Below, one piece after another: positions 31,419-40,888 of a DNA stretch of 64,000 nucleotides. The notes below the pieces were generated by a model that saw only the letters and a program-made list of their open reading frames with translations, did no database searches and was not told the origin of the DNA. The stretch spans positions 186,001-250,000 of the forward strand of contig NZ_JAPDRJ010000001.1 of assembly GCF_040706535.1 (NCBI RefSeq), given 5' to 3'. The first letter of the stretch is position 1; the number at the start of each line of letters is the position of its first letter. The translations under genes were made by a program, and so were the position numbers. This DNA is from Lentisalinibacter orientalis. GTDB taxonomy: Bacteria > Pseudomonadota > Gammaproteobacteria > Steroidobacterales > Woeseiaceae.

Positions 31419-34400
31419 TGTTCCTCGACCGTGAATTCACCGAGCGCTTCTTCCGGCGCGTCGTCGCCCGGCCAGCCGTCACGCTGGCGGCGGGACTGCT
31501 GATCATCGCGCTCTGCGTTGCCGGCCTCACGCGGCTGGTCAAGGACACCTCGGTGGAGGCCTTCATCCCGGACGATCACCCCTCGGTGCTCGCCAACGAC
31601 CGTGCCGAGGAACTCTTCGGCATCTCGAAGCCGATGGCCATAGCCGTCATGACCACCGACGGCGGCTCGGTCTTCCGCCCGCAGATGCTGGAACTGGTGC
31701 GTGAGGTCACGGAGCGCGTGGCGCGCATCCCGAACGTCCGCCCCGACCGGGTGGCGAGCATCGCCACCGAATCCTCGATTCGCGGCGAGGACGGCGCCTT
31801 GTACGTGGAGCGCTACGTGGAGCGCAGCGGCCTGCCTGCCGCGACCGCCGCCGCCGACGCCGCGCAGCGCTGGCGGTCCATGCCGCCGCACGTCGACGCA
31901 CTGGTGAGCGGCGACGAGACCGGCGCCGTCATCATGGCGGAGCTGATCGACGACGATCTCGCTGCCGAGACCTACGAGGCGGTACGCCGGCTCGTGCGCG
32001 AATACGACGGCGGACCGGCGGAACTCGTGATTGCCGGCCCGGCCGCCGTCAGCGGCTATCTCGGCGCCTACATCGACCGGGACGCGCGCAAGCTGCAACC
32101 GCTGGTCTTCCTGCTGGTACTCGGCTTCATCTACCTCGCCTTCCGCCGGGCGACGGCGCTGCTGGGGCCCGTGTTCGTGATACTCGGCTCCGCCGGCGGC
32201 GCCCTCGGGATCATGGCCTGGGCCGGCACGCCGTATTTCGCCATCACCAATGCCCTGCCGGTGATCCTCGTGGCGATCTCCGTGGCCGACGCCATCCACA
32301 TCCTCACCGCCTACTACGTACTGCGCGCCCAGCACCCGGACGGCGACGCGCGCGAGCAGGTGGTGCACGCCATGGTCGAGATGGCGCGGCCCATCACACT
32401 CACGACGCTGACCACCATGGCCGGATTCGCCGGCATCGGCATCGCCTCCATCATGCCGCCCATCACGGCGTTCGCCTGGTATGCCATGCTCGGCGTGGGC
32501 CTCGCCTGGGCCTTCTCGGTACTCGTGCTGCCCAATGCGCTGGTGCTGCTGAAGCCCGCGCCCAGTCCCGCGTTCGCCGACTGGCGCATGCGCCGGCCCG
32601 ACCCGATCGGCCGCTTCTTCGCCAGCATCGGGCACTGGAGCGCCGCGCGGCCGGCACTGGTACTCGGCACTTTCGCCGTGCTCGTCGTCGTGGCCGGCGC
32701 CGGTGCGCTGCAGCTGCGCATCGACCGCTCCCAGGTAGAGAACTTCGCCGCCGACGAACCCCTGCGCATCGCCGACGAGCGCATCAACGAGCGCTTCGCG
32801 GGCACCGCGTTCCTGGACGTGATCGTGGAGGCGGACGAGCCCGAGGGGCTGTTGACCGGCGAGGCGATGGAGCGGATCCTCGCGCTGCAGGACTACTTCG
32901 AGTCGCTGCCCCACGTACAGAAGACGGTCTCGGTAGCGGACTACATCGGCCTGCTGCACGGGGCCATCGAGGCGACCGGCACGGCCCGGGTGCTGCCCGC
33001 CGGCGACGACGCCGTGGGCCAGTATCTCTTCCTCTACGAGGTGACCGGCGACCCGGGCGACCTCGCCGAGGAGATCGACGGCGACTACCGCACGGCGCTC
33101 GTGCGCGGCGTGCTCGATGCCCATTACTACTCGCAGACGGCGCCCACCGTCGAGGCTCTGCAGCAGTACGTGCGGAAGGAGTTCGACGGCAGCGGACTGA
33201 CGGCCACGCTGGCCGGCGACGTCAACATCGGCTACCACTGGATGAGCCGCCTGCAGGATTCCCATTTCCTCAGCGTCGGGTTATCGCTGGCGATGGTGCT
33301 CGCCATCTCCTGCCTCACCTTCGGCAGGATCTGGGCCGGCGTGATCGCACTCGTGCCGGTGAGCTTCACGGTGCTGGTGCTCTATGGCGTGATGGGTTAT
33401 CTCGGCGTGTTCCTCGAGCCCGCCACGTCCATGTTCGCGGCGATATCGGTGGGCGTCGGCGTGGACTTCGCCATCCACCTCATCGACCGCATCCGGCACG
33501 CTCTGCGGGCCTTCGACGAGGACCTCGGCGAGGCGATCGCAACGGCGATGCCGGGCACCGCTCGCGCCTGCTTCTTCAACGCCGCCGCCCTCGGGCTGGG
33601 TTTCGCGGTACTGCTCACCAGCGAGCTGCCCACCCTGCAGCGCTTCGGCGGCCTGGTGACGGTGGCCGCCTTCGCGAGTTTTCTCACGGCGCTGTTCATC
33701 GTGCCCGCGCTGTTCGCCGTCAGACAGCGGCTGCGCGGCCGGCTGCCGCGGGCCGCGTCGGTCTCCACCGGCGGCGCCGCGGCAGCGATCGTCGGTCTCG
33801 GTCTCGCACTCGGGGCGGTGCCGGCGGAGTCGCGCGCCGACCCGCCCACCGGCCGGGAGATTGCCGAACGGGTCGCCGCGCGGCCGGAGGGCACCGCGAC
33901 GGAACGGGTGGTGCAGATCACCGTCGAGCCGCGAAGCGGCCGGAAGATCGAGCACACGGCGGTGATCATGAAGCTCAACGACGAGGAGATGCGGCGCACC
34001 CGCATCACCTATACCGCGCCGAAGAGAGGGAGGTGGACTGCGTTCCTCGTCCACGACCGGCACGCCGAGGGCGCCGAGGATGATCGCTGGTTCTATATCC
34101 CGGCCGCGCGGCAGTCCCGACGTGTCTCCGCAGGCGAGCGCTGGGAATCGTTCCAGAGCACGGACTTCAGCTACGGCGACATGCAATCGGAGCTCAAGTT
34201 CGACCTCGCCGACTACGAGTTCCGTTATGAAGGCCGCGAGGAGACGGCCGCCGGCGTGCGCCACCGCCTCTCCGGCACCCCGCGCTCCGACACCATCGCG
34301 CAGGAGCTCGGCTACGGCGGCTTCGAGGCCGTCATCGATGCCAATACCTGGCTGCCGCTGTCGATCTACTTCACCGACGTCGACGGCCGGTCCCTGAAGA

Positions 34401-34582
34401 CCGTCACCGTCGCAGCGGTCGAGAACATCGACGGCTACTGGACAGCCACCCGCATCGAGGCGGTGAACCACCAGACGGAGTCGCGGACCGTCTTCGACTT
34501 CGAGACGGTCGAGTACCTGGATGACCTCCCCGAGCATCTGTTCCGGCAAGGCAGCCTGCAGCGCGGGCTCCCTGGCTATTAG
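31415..34582 (+). CDS. RND (MMPL-type) exporter fused to a LolA-like periplasmic domain
   Basis: A 1055-residue fusion. Residues about 1-775 form an MMPL/SSD-type RND pump: helix 1 at about 20-40, a periplasmic loop, helices at 225-385, then a second repeat with a helix near 420-440, a second loop and helices at about 620-775. From about residue 783 there is an extra hydrophobic segment ending AVPAESRADPPTG, which looks like an absorbed signal peptide, then a beta-rich LolA-like (outer membrane lipoprotein-sorting, PF17131-like) domain with DDRWFYIPAARQSRRVS and FSYGDMQSELKFDLADYEF. In many Gram-negatives these are separate neighbouring genes. The frame is open throughout. It starts inside the thioesterase stop, and an OM barrel gene follows after 10 bp. 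Confidence 0.9.
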   Translation: MMFLDREFTERFFRRVVARPAVTLAAGLLIIALCVAGLTRLVKDTSVEAFIPDDHPSVLANDRAEELFGISKPMAIAVMTTDGGSVFRPQMLELVREVTERVARIPNVRPDRVASIATESSIRGEDGALYVERYVERSGLPAATAAADAAQRWRSMPPHVDALVSGDETGAVIMAELIDDDLAAETYEAVRRLVREYDGGPAELVIAGPAAVSGYLGAYIDRDARKLQPLVFLLVLGFIYLAFRRATALLGPVFVILGSAGGALGIMAWAGTPYFAITNALPVILVAISVADAIHILTAYYVLRAQHPDGDAREQVVHAMVEMARPITLTTLTTMAGFAGIGIASIMPPITAFAWYAMLGVGLAWAFSVLVLPNALVLLKPAPSPAFADWRMRRPDPIGRFFASIGHWSAARPALVLGTFAVLVVVAGAGALQLRIDRSQVENFAADEPLRIADERINERFAGTAFLDVIVEADEPEGLLTGEAMERILALQDYFESLPHVQKTVSVADYIGLLHGAIEATGTARVLPAGDDAVGQYLFLYEVTGDPGDLAEEIDGDYRTALVRGVLDAHYYSQTAPTVEALQQYVRKEFDGSGLTATLAGDVNIGYHWMSRLQDSHFLSVGLSLAMVLAISCLTFGRIWAGVIALVPVSFTVLVLYGVMGYLGVFLEPATSMFAAISVGVGVDFAIHLIDRIRHALRAFDEDLGEAIATAMPGTARACFFNAAALGLGFAVLLTSELPTLQRFGGLVTVAAFASFLTALFIVPALFAVRQRLRGRLPRAASVSTGGAAAAIVGLGLALGAVPAESRADPPTGREIAERVAARPEGTATERVVQITVEPRSGRKIEHTAVIMKLNDEEMRRTRITYTAPKRGRWTAFLVHDRHAEGAEDDRWFYIPAARQSRRVSAGERWESFQSTDFSYGDMQSELKFDLADYEFRYEGREETAAGVRHRLSGTPRSDTIAQELGYGGFEAVIDANTWLPLSIYFTDVDGRSLKTVTVAAVENIDGYWTATRIEAVNHQTESRTVFDFETVEYLDDLPEHLFRQGSLQRGLPGY

Positions 34583-34592
34583 GGAGATGGCA

Positions 34593-35897
34593 ATGGAGAC
34601 GGCCATGAGATGCCTGCCCCTGCTCGTACTGCTCGTCCTGACCGGCACGGCCCACGGCGCCGGCAACGCGGAACTGCGCACGACGCTGCACTACGGCCAT
34701 GCGACGAGCACGGATGACACGCTGGCCACCCGCCTGGAGCTGGCGCCGGCCGTCGAGACCGCACTCGGCGACGGCGCCCGGCTGGTTACCTCCGCGCGCC
34801 TCGTCTGGGACGGCCGCGACCGCGTCGTGCCGGGCGAACCGGATACCGACACCTATGCCCCGTTGTCGCGGCCGGCAGGCATCGGTGACGAGGTCATCGC
34901 GGAACTCCGTGACGCCTACGTCGAGTTCTTCCTGCCCGGCGGACTGCTGCGCTTCGGCAGGCAGCAGATCGTCTGGGGCGTCCTCGACGGCCTGAAGGTC
35001 ATGGACTCGCTCAATCCCCAGCACTTCCGCGAGTTCATCCTGGCGGACTTCGCGGACTCCCGCATCGGCCTCTGGAGCGCCTATGCGGACCTCTTTATCG
35101 GCCCGTGGCGCACGGAGTTCGCCTGGATCCCGGATGCTACCGGGCACGAGATTCCGACTGAAGGCGCCTGGTTCGAGCTCACCGCGCCGCGCTTCCGTTA
35201 CGGCGCGCCGCCCGGCGCACCACGCCTGCCCGTGCGCACGGAGGAACCGGAACACGGCCTCGAGGACTCCGCGTTCGGGCTCCGCCTGTCGCGCATGTTG
35301 GGCGGATGGGACCTGTCGCTGGTCGCCCTCTCAGGTTCCGACTTCGAGCCCCTGGGAAGGGTGCAGGTCTCTCCGGCCGGGCCAGTGCTCGAGCGCTATT
35401 ACGAGCGCCGCGAGCTCTACGGACTGAGCGCCGCCTACTCCCTCGGGCGGTTCGTGCTGAGGACGGAACTCGCGTTGCGGCCCGGCCGGGAGTTCAATGT
35501 GCGCCGCGCTGGCGTTCTCACCGCCGAACCGCTGGACCAGCACACCGCCGGTCTCGGCGTCGACTTCCGCGGCCCCCTCGACACCTTCGTCAGCCTGCAG
35601 TATCTGGTGGACCATGTGCAGTCCGCGCCGGCCGGGCTGGTGCGGCCGGCCACGGACCGCCTCGCCACGCTGTTCCTGCGGCGCAACTTCGCCCACGACC
35701 GGCTGTCGGCGGAGCTGCGCTGGTACGGCGACGTGGGCGAGGGCGACGGCATGCTGCGGGGCGCGCTCACCTGGCTGGTCGGCGACGAGACCAGCCTCAG
35801 GGTCGGCTTCGATGCCTTCCATGGCGACACCGACGGTCTGTTCGGCCAGTTCGCCGACCGCGACCGCATCACCCTCTCGCTGGAGCACTACTACTGA
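34593..35897 (+). CDS. DUF1302-like outer-membrane beta-barrel protein
   Basis: About 434 residues with a signal peptide (LPLLVLLVLTGTAHGAG). The mature part alternates amphipathic strands and ends ITLSLEHYY, a C-terminal aromatic as expected for an outer-membrane barrel. Landmarks LRFGRQQIVWGVLDGLKVMD and LNPQHFREFI match the DUF1302 family. The start is at 34593 (AGGGAG 6 nt upstream) or 34605 (GGAG 6 nt upstream). It directly follows the RND-LolA fusion and probably gives the outer-membrane step of that route. Confidence 0.82.
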   Translation: METAMRCLPLLVLLVLTGTAHGAGNAELRTTLHYGHATSTDDTLATRLELAPAVETALGDGARLVTSARLVWDGRDRVVPGEPDTDTYAPLSRPAGIGDEVIAELRDAYVEFFLPGGLLRFGRQQIVWGVLDGLKVMDSLNPQHFREFILADFADSRIGLWSAYADLFIGPWRTEFAWIPDATGHEIPTEGAWFELTAPRFRYGAPPGAPRLPVRTEEPEHGLEDSAFGLRLSRMLGGWDLSLVALSGSDFEPLGRVQVSPAGPVLERYYERRELYGLSAAYSLGRFVLRTELALRPGREFNVRRAGVLTAEPLDQHTAGLGVDFRGPLDTFVSLQYLVDHVQSAPAGLVRPATDRLATLFLRRNFAHDRLSAELRWYGDVGEGDGMLRGALTWLVGDETSLRVGFDAFHGDTDGLFGQFADRDRITLSLEHYY

Positions 35898-36042
35898 TGC
35901 CCAGGCGCCCTCGGCAGACGGGGGAGCGTAACGGCCACGAGCGCGACGTGCGGGAGCGCCTCGTGCCCGGCGGCGGCAAGGCACTGTTCCGGGAGTGCGC
36001 CGCCCGACCGGCGGACGGGGCATCCGGGCGGCGCCGGCAGCT

Positions 36043-36597
36043 CTACTCCCTCGTGTCCTCCATCAGCTCCGCGATGCGGGAACGCGCGGACGACCAGGCC
36101 CGCTCGACCGAGCGCTCGGAGACGGCGAGCGCCTCGGCCGTCTCGGCGGTGGTCAGGCCGGCGAAGTAGCGGCATTCGAACACGCGCGCCAGGCGTTCGT
36201 CCTGCGACTCCAGGATGCCGAGCATCTCGTCGACTTCCAGCAGGAACTGGGCCTTCTCCTGGGACTCAACCGGCATGACGGACTCGGTCAGCGTCACCTC
36301 GCGGCCGTCGCGCTTGCCGGCCATGGCATAGCGGACCTCGTCGACGATGACCTGGCGCATGATCGTCGCCGCCAGCGCGAAGAACTGCCGCCGGTCGTCC
36401 GGCTGCAGCTCGCCGCCGGAGAGCAGCTTCAGGAAGGTCTCCTGCACCAGGGTGGTGGCCCCCAGGCCCGGTTTGCCGGCGGTGCGGCGGCGGGCCATGG
36501 CCTTGAGCTCGGGGTACAGGACGGCGGCGAGGCGATTCAGCGCATCCGCATCACCTGCACGGTGAGATTCGAGGAGAAGCGTGATCTGGGATGCCAT
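36043..36597 (-). CDS. ECF-type sigma factor (PF07638-like)
   Basis: About 184 residues. Sigma-70 region 2 covers residues about 20-90 (LYPELKAMARRRTAGKPG; TLVQETFLKLL), and region 4 carries the helix-turn-helix GLTTAETAEALAVSERSVER. The ATTLVQETFLKL motif is typical of the PF07638/TIGR02999 group, whose genes often accompany Ser/Thr kinase-TPR genes. No such kinase is adjacent; one lies at 3525-6077. The start is 36597 or 36603, without a clear ribosome-binding site. No anti-sigma gene is seen. The 145 bp between it and the convergent OM barrel gene holds nothing I can identify. Confidence 0.88.
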   Translation of the reverse strand: MASQITLLLESHRAGDADALNRLAAVLYPELKAMARRRTAGKPGLGATTLVQETFLKLLSGGELQPDDRRQFFALAATIMRQVIVDEVRYAMAGKRDGREVTLTESVMPVESQEKAQFLLEVDEMLGILESQDERLARVFECRYFAGLTTAETAEALAVSERSVERAWSSARSRIAELMEDTRE

Positions 36598-36730
36598 CGC
36601 CATAGCTTGCGGTATCCCGAGGGGCGCATGCAATTTCGGCGCGCCGACGACGGCCACTACGTATGGTCCGCTATTGGCCGTTCTGTCATAGGTATAGGGC
36701 CTGCGCCCCGCATGAACACGAGGTAGTCCG

Positions 36731-37708
36731 ATGTCCGCAGTCAGCAGCGAGCCCGTACAGTTCGTCCCCTGTCCACGGGAGCGCCCGACCTGTCTCGTGA
36801 CCTCCGGCGTGCTCGATTCCATCGGCTGCACGCCGCTGATGCTGCTGCGCGGCGCCAGCGAGGAGACCGGCTGCCAGGTGTACGCGAAGGCCGAGTACCT
36901 GAATCCCGGCGGCAGCATCAAGGACCGCATCGCCCGGCACATGATCCTGGAGGCGGAGCGGCGCGGCGACCTGGGGCCCGACTCGCGCATCCTGGAAGTC
37001 ACCTCCGGCAACACGGGCATCGCGCTGGCGATGATAGGGGCGATCCGCGGCTACCCGGTGACCATTGTGATGCCGAAGACCGTGAGCGAGGAGCGCCGCC
37101 GCATGATCGAGCTGCTCGGCGCCGAGCTGCGGCTGCTGGAGGAGATCAACGACATCCAGGCCGCCGTGCGCGAGAGCGAGGAGGAGGCGGCGCGGGACCC
37201 CCGGGTCTTCCTGCCGCGCCAGTTCAAGAACGTGGACAACCCGGCGGCCCACGAGATGACGACAGGCCCCGAAATCGTGCGCCAGACGGCCGGGCGGCTC
37301 GATGCCTTCGTGATGGGCGTGGGCACCGGCGGCACGCTGATGGGCGTCTCCCGGGCGCTGCGCGGCGCGGACGTGCCGGCCCGCATCGTCGCGGTGGAGC
37401 CGAACGAATCCGCCGTCATGTCCGGCGACGTGCCGGGCAGGCACGGCATCCAGGGGCTCGCGGACGGCTTCATCCCCGATCTCGTGGATCTCGGCGAGAT
37501 CGACGAAGTCGTGCGCATCGCCACCGAGGATGCCAAGGCCGCGGCTCGCCGGCTGGCGGCCGAGGAAGGGCTGCTGGTGGGCATCTCCTCCGGCGCCAAC
37601 GTGCTGGCGGCCACGAAGGTGGCGCGGGAACTCGGCCCCGGCCATACCCTCGTCACGGTGCTGTGCGACCGCGGCGAGCGCTACCTGAGCGTGCCGGCCG
37701 CGGGCTGA
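36731..37708 (+). CDS. Cysteine synthase-family PLP enzyme
   Basis: A 325-residue fold-type II PLP enzyme. The cofactor lysine is K64 in GGSIKDRIA, the substrate loop is TSGNTGIAL, and the phosphate-binding turn is GVGTGGTLMG. Such enzymes make cysteine from O-acetylserine and sulfide (CysK/CysM) or cystathionine from serine and homocysteine. The SGNTG loop supports the cysteine synthase group. An N-terminal extension (about 25 residues, FVPCPRERPTC) precedes the fold. It is divergent from the sigma factor gene, with 133 bp between them. Confidence 0.85.
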   Translation: MSAVSSEPVQFVPCPRERPTCLVTSGVLDSIGCTPLMLLRGASEETGCQVYAKAEYLNPGGSIKDRIARHMILEAERRGDLGPDSRILEVTSGNTGIALAMIGAIRGYPVTIVMPKTVSEERRRMIELLGAELRLLEEINDIQAAVRESEEEAARDPRVFLPRQFKNVDNPAAHEMTTGPEIVRQTAGRLDAFVMGVGTGGTLMGVSRALRGADVPARIVAVEPNESAVMSGDVPGRHGIQGLADGFIPDLVDLGEIDEVVRIATEDAKAAARRLAAEEGLLVGISSGANVLAATKVARELGPGHTLVTVLCDRGERYLSVPAAG

Positions 37709-37805
37709 CGCCCCGTATCGCGAGCCGCCGCATTTTCCGCCCGGCGCCCGCCATGGCGTAGAATGGCGGCATAACCCTACGAACAACCACAGGACGAGGC
37801 TTACC

Positions 37806-38699
37806 GTGAGCAACTTCGATCAGCAACTCGAGAAATTCAGGAAGGAAGACGGCTTCATCGCAGCGCTGGACCAGAGCGGCGGCAGCACGCCGAAGGCGCT
37901 GCGCCTCTACGGCATCGACGAGAATGCCTGGTCCAACGAGGATCAGATGTTCGACCTCGTTCACCAGATGCGCAGCCGCATCATCACCAGCCCGGCTTTC
38001 AGCGGCGATCGCATCCTGGCCGCCATCCTGTTCGAGAACACCATGGACCGGGAGATCGAGGGCCGACCCACCGCCGAGTATCTGTGGGAGGTCAAGCGGG
38101 TCGTGCCCATCCTGAAGGTGGACAAGGGCCTCGCCGACGAGAAGGACGGCGTCCAGCTCATGAAGCCCATCCCGGGCCTCGACGCGCTGCTGAAAAAGGC
38201 GAAGGACAAGGGCATCTTCGGCACCAAGATGCGCTCGGTGATCAAGCAGGCGAACGAGGACGGCATCAAGGCGATTGTGGAGCAGCAGTTCGAGGTGGCG
38301 GAGCAGATCATCGACGCCGGTCTGGTGCCGATCATCGAGCCGGAGGTGGACATCCACTGCCCCGAGAAGACGGAGGCCGAAGCCATCCTGCACCGCCACA
38401 TCATCGAGCATCTCGACAAGCTGGAGGACGGCAGGCTCGTGATGCTGAAGCTGACGCTGCCGGAGGTGGACAACCTGTACTCCGACTGCATCGACCATCC
38501 GAACGTGCTGAAGGTGGTGGCGCTGTCCGGCGGCTACAGCCGCGAGGAAGCGGACGAGCGACTGAAGAAGCAGCACCGCATGGTGGCGAGCTTCTCGCGG
38601 GCGCTCACCGAGGGCCTGTCGGTCAAGCAGAGCGAAGACGAGTTCAACGAGATGCTCGACGGAGCCATCCAGAGCATCTTCGACGCGTCGAAGACCTGA
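37806..38699 (+). CDS. Class I fructose-bisphosphate aldolase
   Basis: A 297-residue protein matching the short bacterial class I fructose-bisphosphate aldolase family, which cleaves fructose 1,6-bisphosphate by Schiff base without a metal. FIAALDQSGGSTPKALRLYG opens the barrel; LKVDKGL, PIIEPEVDIHCPEK and VMLKLTLPEVDNLY carry the active-site lysines and acids. The start is GTG 37806 with GAGG about 8 nt upstream. A possible -10 (TAGAAT, 37759-37764) lies 42 bp before the start. A repeat pair follows the stop. Confidence 0.92.
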   Translation: MSNFDQQLEKFRKEDGFIAALDQSGGSTPKALRLYGIDENAWSNEDQMFDLVHQMRSRIITSPAFSGDRILAAILFENTMDREIEGRPTAEYLWEVKRVVPILKVDKGLADEKDGVQLMKPIPGLDALLKKAKDKGIFGTKMRSVIKQANEDGIKAIVEQQFEVAEQIIDAGLVPIIEPEVDIHCPEKTEAEAILHRHIIEHLDKLEDGRLVMLKLTLPEVDNLYSDCIDHPNVLKVVALSGGYSREEADERLKKQHRMVASFSRALTEGLSVKQSEDEFNEMLDGAIQSIFDASKT

Positions 38700-38714
38700 C
38701 ACCCGGGGATACAG

Positions 38715-38783
38715 GTAGGAGGGGCTTTAGCCCCGATTCACTATTCGATCGGGCCTGAAGGCCCTCCTACAAGGCCCTCCTAC
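38715..38783. repeat. REP-like repeat cluster (units A and B plus a partial copy)
   Basis: Unit A (38715-38737, beginning GTAGGAGGGGCTTTAGCCCC) and inverted unit B (38749-38770, TCGGGCCTGAAGGCCCTCCT plus AC) are separated by 11 bp. A partial copy AAGGCCCTCCTAC (38771-38783) follows. The same two units flank the crtI 3' region at 26882-27158. The head-to-head arrangement looks like a bacterial interspersed mosaic element. It fills the gap between the aldolase gene and the carrier gene. Confidence 0.82.
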
Positions 38784-38793
38784 AGGGAGACGC

Positions 38794-40200
38794 ATGACCA
38801 AACGCAGCTGGTCCATCGATTCGCTGGTACTGATCTTCTCGATCATCGTCGTGGCCCAGCTGCTGGTCTATGCCATCCCGCAGGGGCAGTTCGAACGCCA
38901 GCCCTATCCGGACAACCCGGGGCGCTCGATGGTGGTCGAGGGCACCTACGAACGGGTGGCCGCTGACGAGCGCGCCGAGATACCGCCCTGGCACTTCCTC
39001 ATGGCCATCCCGAAGGGCATGGCCGCCGCCCAGGACATCATCTTCCTCATCTTCATCGTCGGCGGCGTCATAGCGATCCTGCGCCGCACCGGCGCCATCG
39101 ACGCGGTGCTGCACAAGTCGGTGGCCCGCCTCGGCGCCAGCCCGTGGATACTGATCGCCGGCTGCCTGGTGATGTTCAGTCTCGGTGCCTTCACCATCGG
39201 CATGGGCGAGGAGTACGTGCCGCTGGTACCGATCATCGTGACGATGAGCCTGGCGATGCGCATGGACGCCATCGTCGCCATGGGCATGGTGTGGATCCCC
39301 TACGGCATCGGTTGGGCGTGTGCGGGCACCAACCCGTTCGGCGTCATCATCGCGCAGAACATTGCCGGCCTCCCCATCACCTCGGGCTGGCAGTTCCGCC
39401 TCGTGATGATGGCCGCCTTCCTGGCCGTGGCCTTCCACCATCTCTACCGCTACGCGCGCCGGGTGCAGCGCGACCCGTCCACCAGCCTGGTGGCGCACGT
39501 GGACTACTCCACCGGCTTCGAGCCGCCCCACGACGTGGAGCTCTCACCGAGCCGCATCGCCGTGCTCGCGGTCTTCGTCGGCGGCATCGTCGGATTCGTC
39601 TGGGGCGTACAGGCGTACGGCTGGTACATCCCCGAACTGAACGCCGTGTTCCTCGGTATAGGATTGCTGGCGGCGATCATCGGCCGCATCCCGGCCGGCG
39701 AGACGAGCCGCACCTTCATCAGCGGCGCCGCCGACATGACCGCGGCCGCGCTCATGGTGGGCTTCGCCCGCTCCATCGAGGTGGTGCTCTCCGACGGCCA
39801 GGTCATCGACACGGTGATCCATGCCATCGCCGGCGTGCTGACGGAACTCGGGCCGGAGGCCTCGGCGGTGGGCATGCTCGCCGTGCAGACCATCTGCAAC
39901 TTCTTCATTCCGTCCGGCAGCGGCCAGGCCTTCGTGACCATGCCCATCATGTCGCCGCTGGCGACCCTCACCGACGTGCCACAGCAGACCGCCGTGCTCG
40001 CCTACCAGTTCGGCGACGGCTTCACCAACATGGTGATCCCGACCAGCGCGCTGGTGATGGGGGCACTCGCGCTCGGGCGCATCCCCTACACCGCCTGGGT
40101 GCGCTTCATCATGCCGCTGCTGGTCAAGCTGTTCGCGCTGGCCATTGCTTTCCTTGTGCTGACGATCCACGTCGGCGATGCCGTTGGCTTCAATCCGTGA
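38794..40200 (+). CDS. YfcC-family membrane carrier
   Basis: A 468-residue protein with about 11-12 transmembrane helices, of the YfcC/DcuC (C4-dicarboxylate anaerobic carrier-like) family. Landmarks are FTIGMGEEYVPLVPII, GIGWACAGTNPFGVIIAQN and CNFFIPSGSGQAFVTMPIM, the last being the family's signature loop. Relatives move dicarboxylates, amino acids or peptides; the substrate cannot be inferred. The start is 10 bp after the REP-like cluster, with GGGAG upstream. The next gene overlaps or abuts its stop. Confidence 0.88.
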   Translation: MTKRSWSIDSLVLIFSIIVVAQLLVYAIPQGQFERQPYPDNPGRSMVVEGTYERVAADERAEIPPWHFLMAIPKGMAAAQDIIFLIFIVGGVIAILRRTGAIDAVLHKSVARLGASPWILIAGCLVMFSLGAFTIGMGEEYVPLVPIIVTMSLAMRMDAIVAMGMVWIPYGIGWACAGTNPFGVIIAQNIAGLPITSGWQFRLVMMAAFLAVAFHHLYRYARRVQRDPSTSLVAHVDYSTGFEPPHDVELSPSRIAVLAVFVGGIVGFVWGVQAYGWYIPELNAVFLGIGLLAAIIGRIPAGETSRTFISGAADMTAAALMVGFARSIEVVLSDGQVIDTVIHAIAGVLTELGPEASAVGMLAVQTICNFFIPSGSGQAFVTMPIMSPLATLTDVPQQTAVLAYQFGDGFTNMVIPTSALVMGALALGRIPYTAWVRFIMPLLVKLFALAIAFLVLTIHVGDAVGFNP

Positions 40201-40210
40201 GCGGCGCCGG

Positions 40211-40888
40211 ATGATGCGCCGGCGGACTCTGTGGACGATGATATCCTTGGCCGCCTGCGCGGCGCTGGTCGGCTTCCAGCTGCAGGGGCTCGTCATCGCG
40301 GCGGCCATCGCCAAGCTGACGGCCTCCACCGCATTCATCGTCGTCGCCGTGTCGGCAGGGGCGCCGGAGACGGGGTGGGGTCGGGCGCTGCTCGCCGGTC
40401 TGGGCCTGTCCTGGTTCGGCGACGCGTTTCTGCTGGGCACCACCGACACCTGGTTCCTGCTCGGCCTGGTCGCCTTCCTGCTCGGGCACCTCGCCTACCT
40501 GACCGCGTTCCTGCTGCGCGGCGTCGATCTCGGCTGGGTGGCGGGTGCGGCGATCGCGGTGCTGCTCTTCTCCAGCGGCGTCGCCATCTGGCTCATGCCC
40601 CACGTGGGCGACGGGATGCGCATCCCGGTGCTCGCCTATCTCGTCGTCATCAATCTCATGGTAATCGGCGCCGTCGGCGCCCGCGGGGCAGGGGCCACCT
40701 GGCTGCTGCCGGTCGGCGCGATGGCCTTCTACTTCTCGGATCTGGGCGTCGCCGCGCGGCAGTTCCTGCAGCCGGAGTTTCCGCCGTACGTCTGGAGCCT
40801 GCCGCTCTACTACGCCGGCCAGCTCATGCTCGCCTGGAGCCCGGCGGGCCGCGGCCCGATCAGCCTCCGACGATCCCCGCTCCGATGA
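40211..40888 (+). CDS. YhhN/TMEM86-like lysoplasmalogenase-family membrane protein
   Basis: About 225 residues with seven to eight hydrophobic helices. SWFGDAFLLG and AFYFSDLGVAARQFL are the two conserved Asp-containing motifs of the YhhN/TMEM86 family, whose members hydrolyse the vinyl ether bond of lysoplasmalogen. Whether this bacterium has plasmalogens is unknown. The start at 40211 (MMRRRTL) gives a normal N-terminus; an ATG at 40178 would overlap the carrier gene by 23 bp. The 3' end overlaps the convergent ThDP enzyme gene by 29 bp. Confidence 0.82.
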   Translation: MMRRRTLWTMISLAACAALVGFQLQGLVIAAAIAKLTASTAFIVVAVSAGAPETGWGRALLAGLGLSWFGDAFLLGTTDTWFLLGLVAFLLGHLAYLTAFLLRGVDLGWVAGAAIAVLLFSSGVAIWLMPHVGDGMRIPVLAYLVVINLMVIGAVGARGAGATWLLPVGAMAFYFSDLGVAARQFLQPEFPPYVWSLPLYYAGQLMLAWSPAGRGPISLRRSPLR

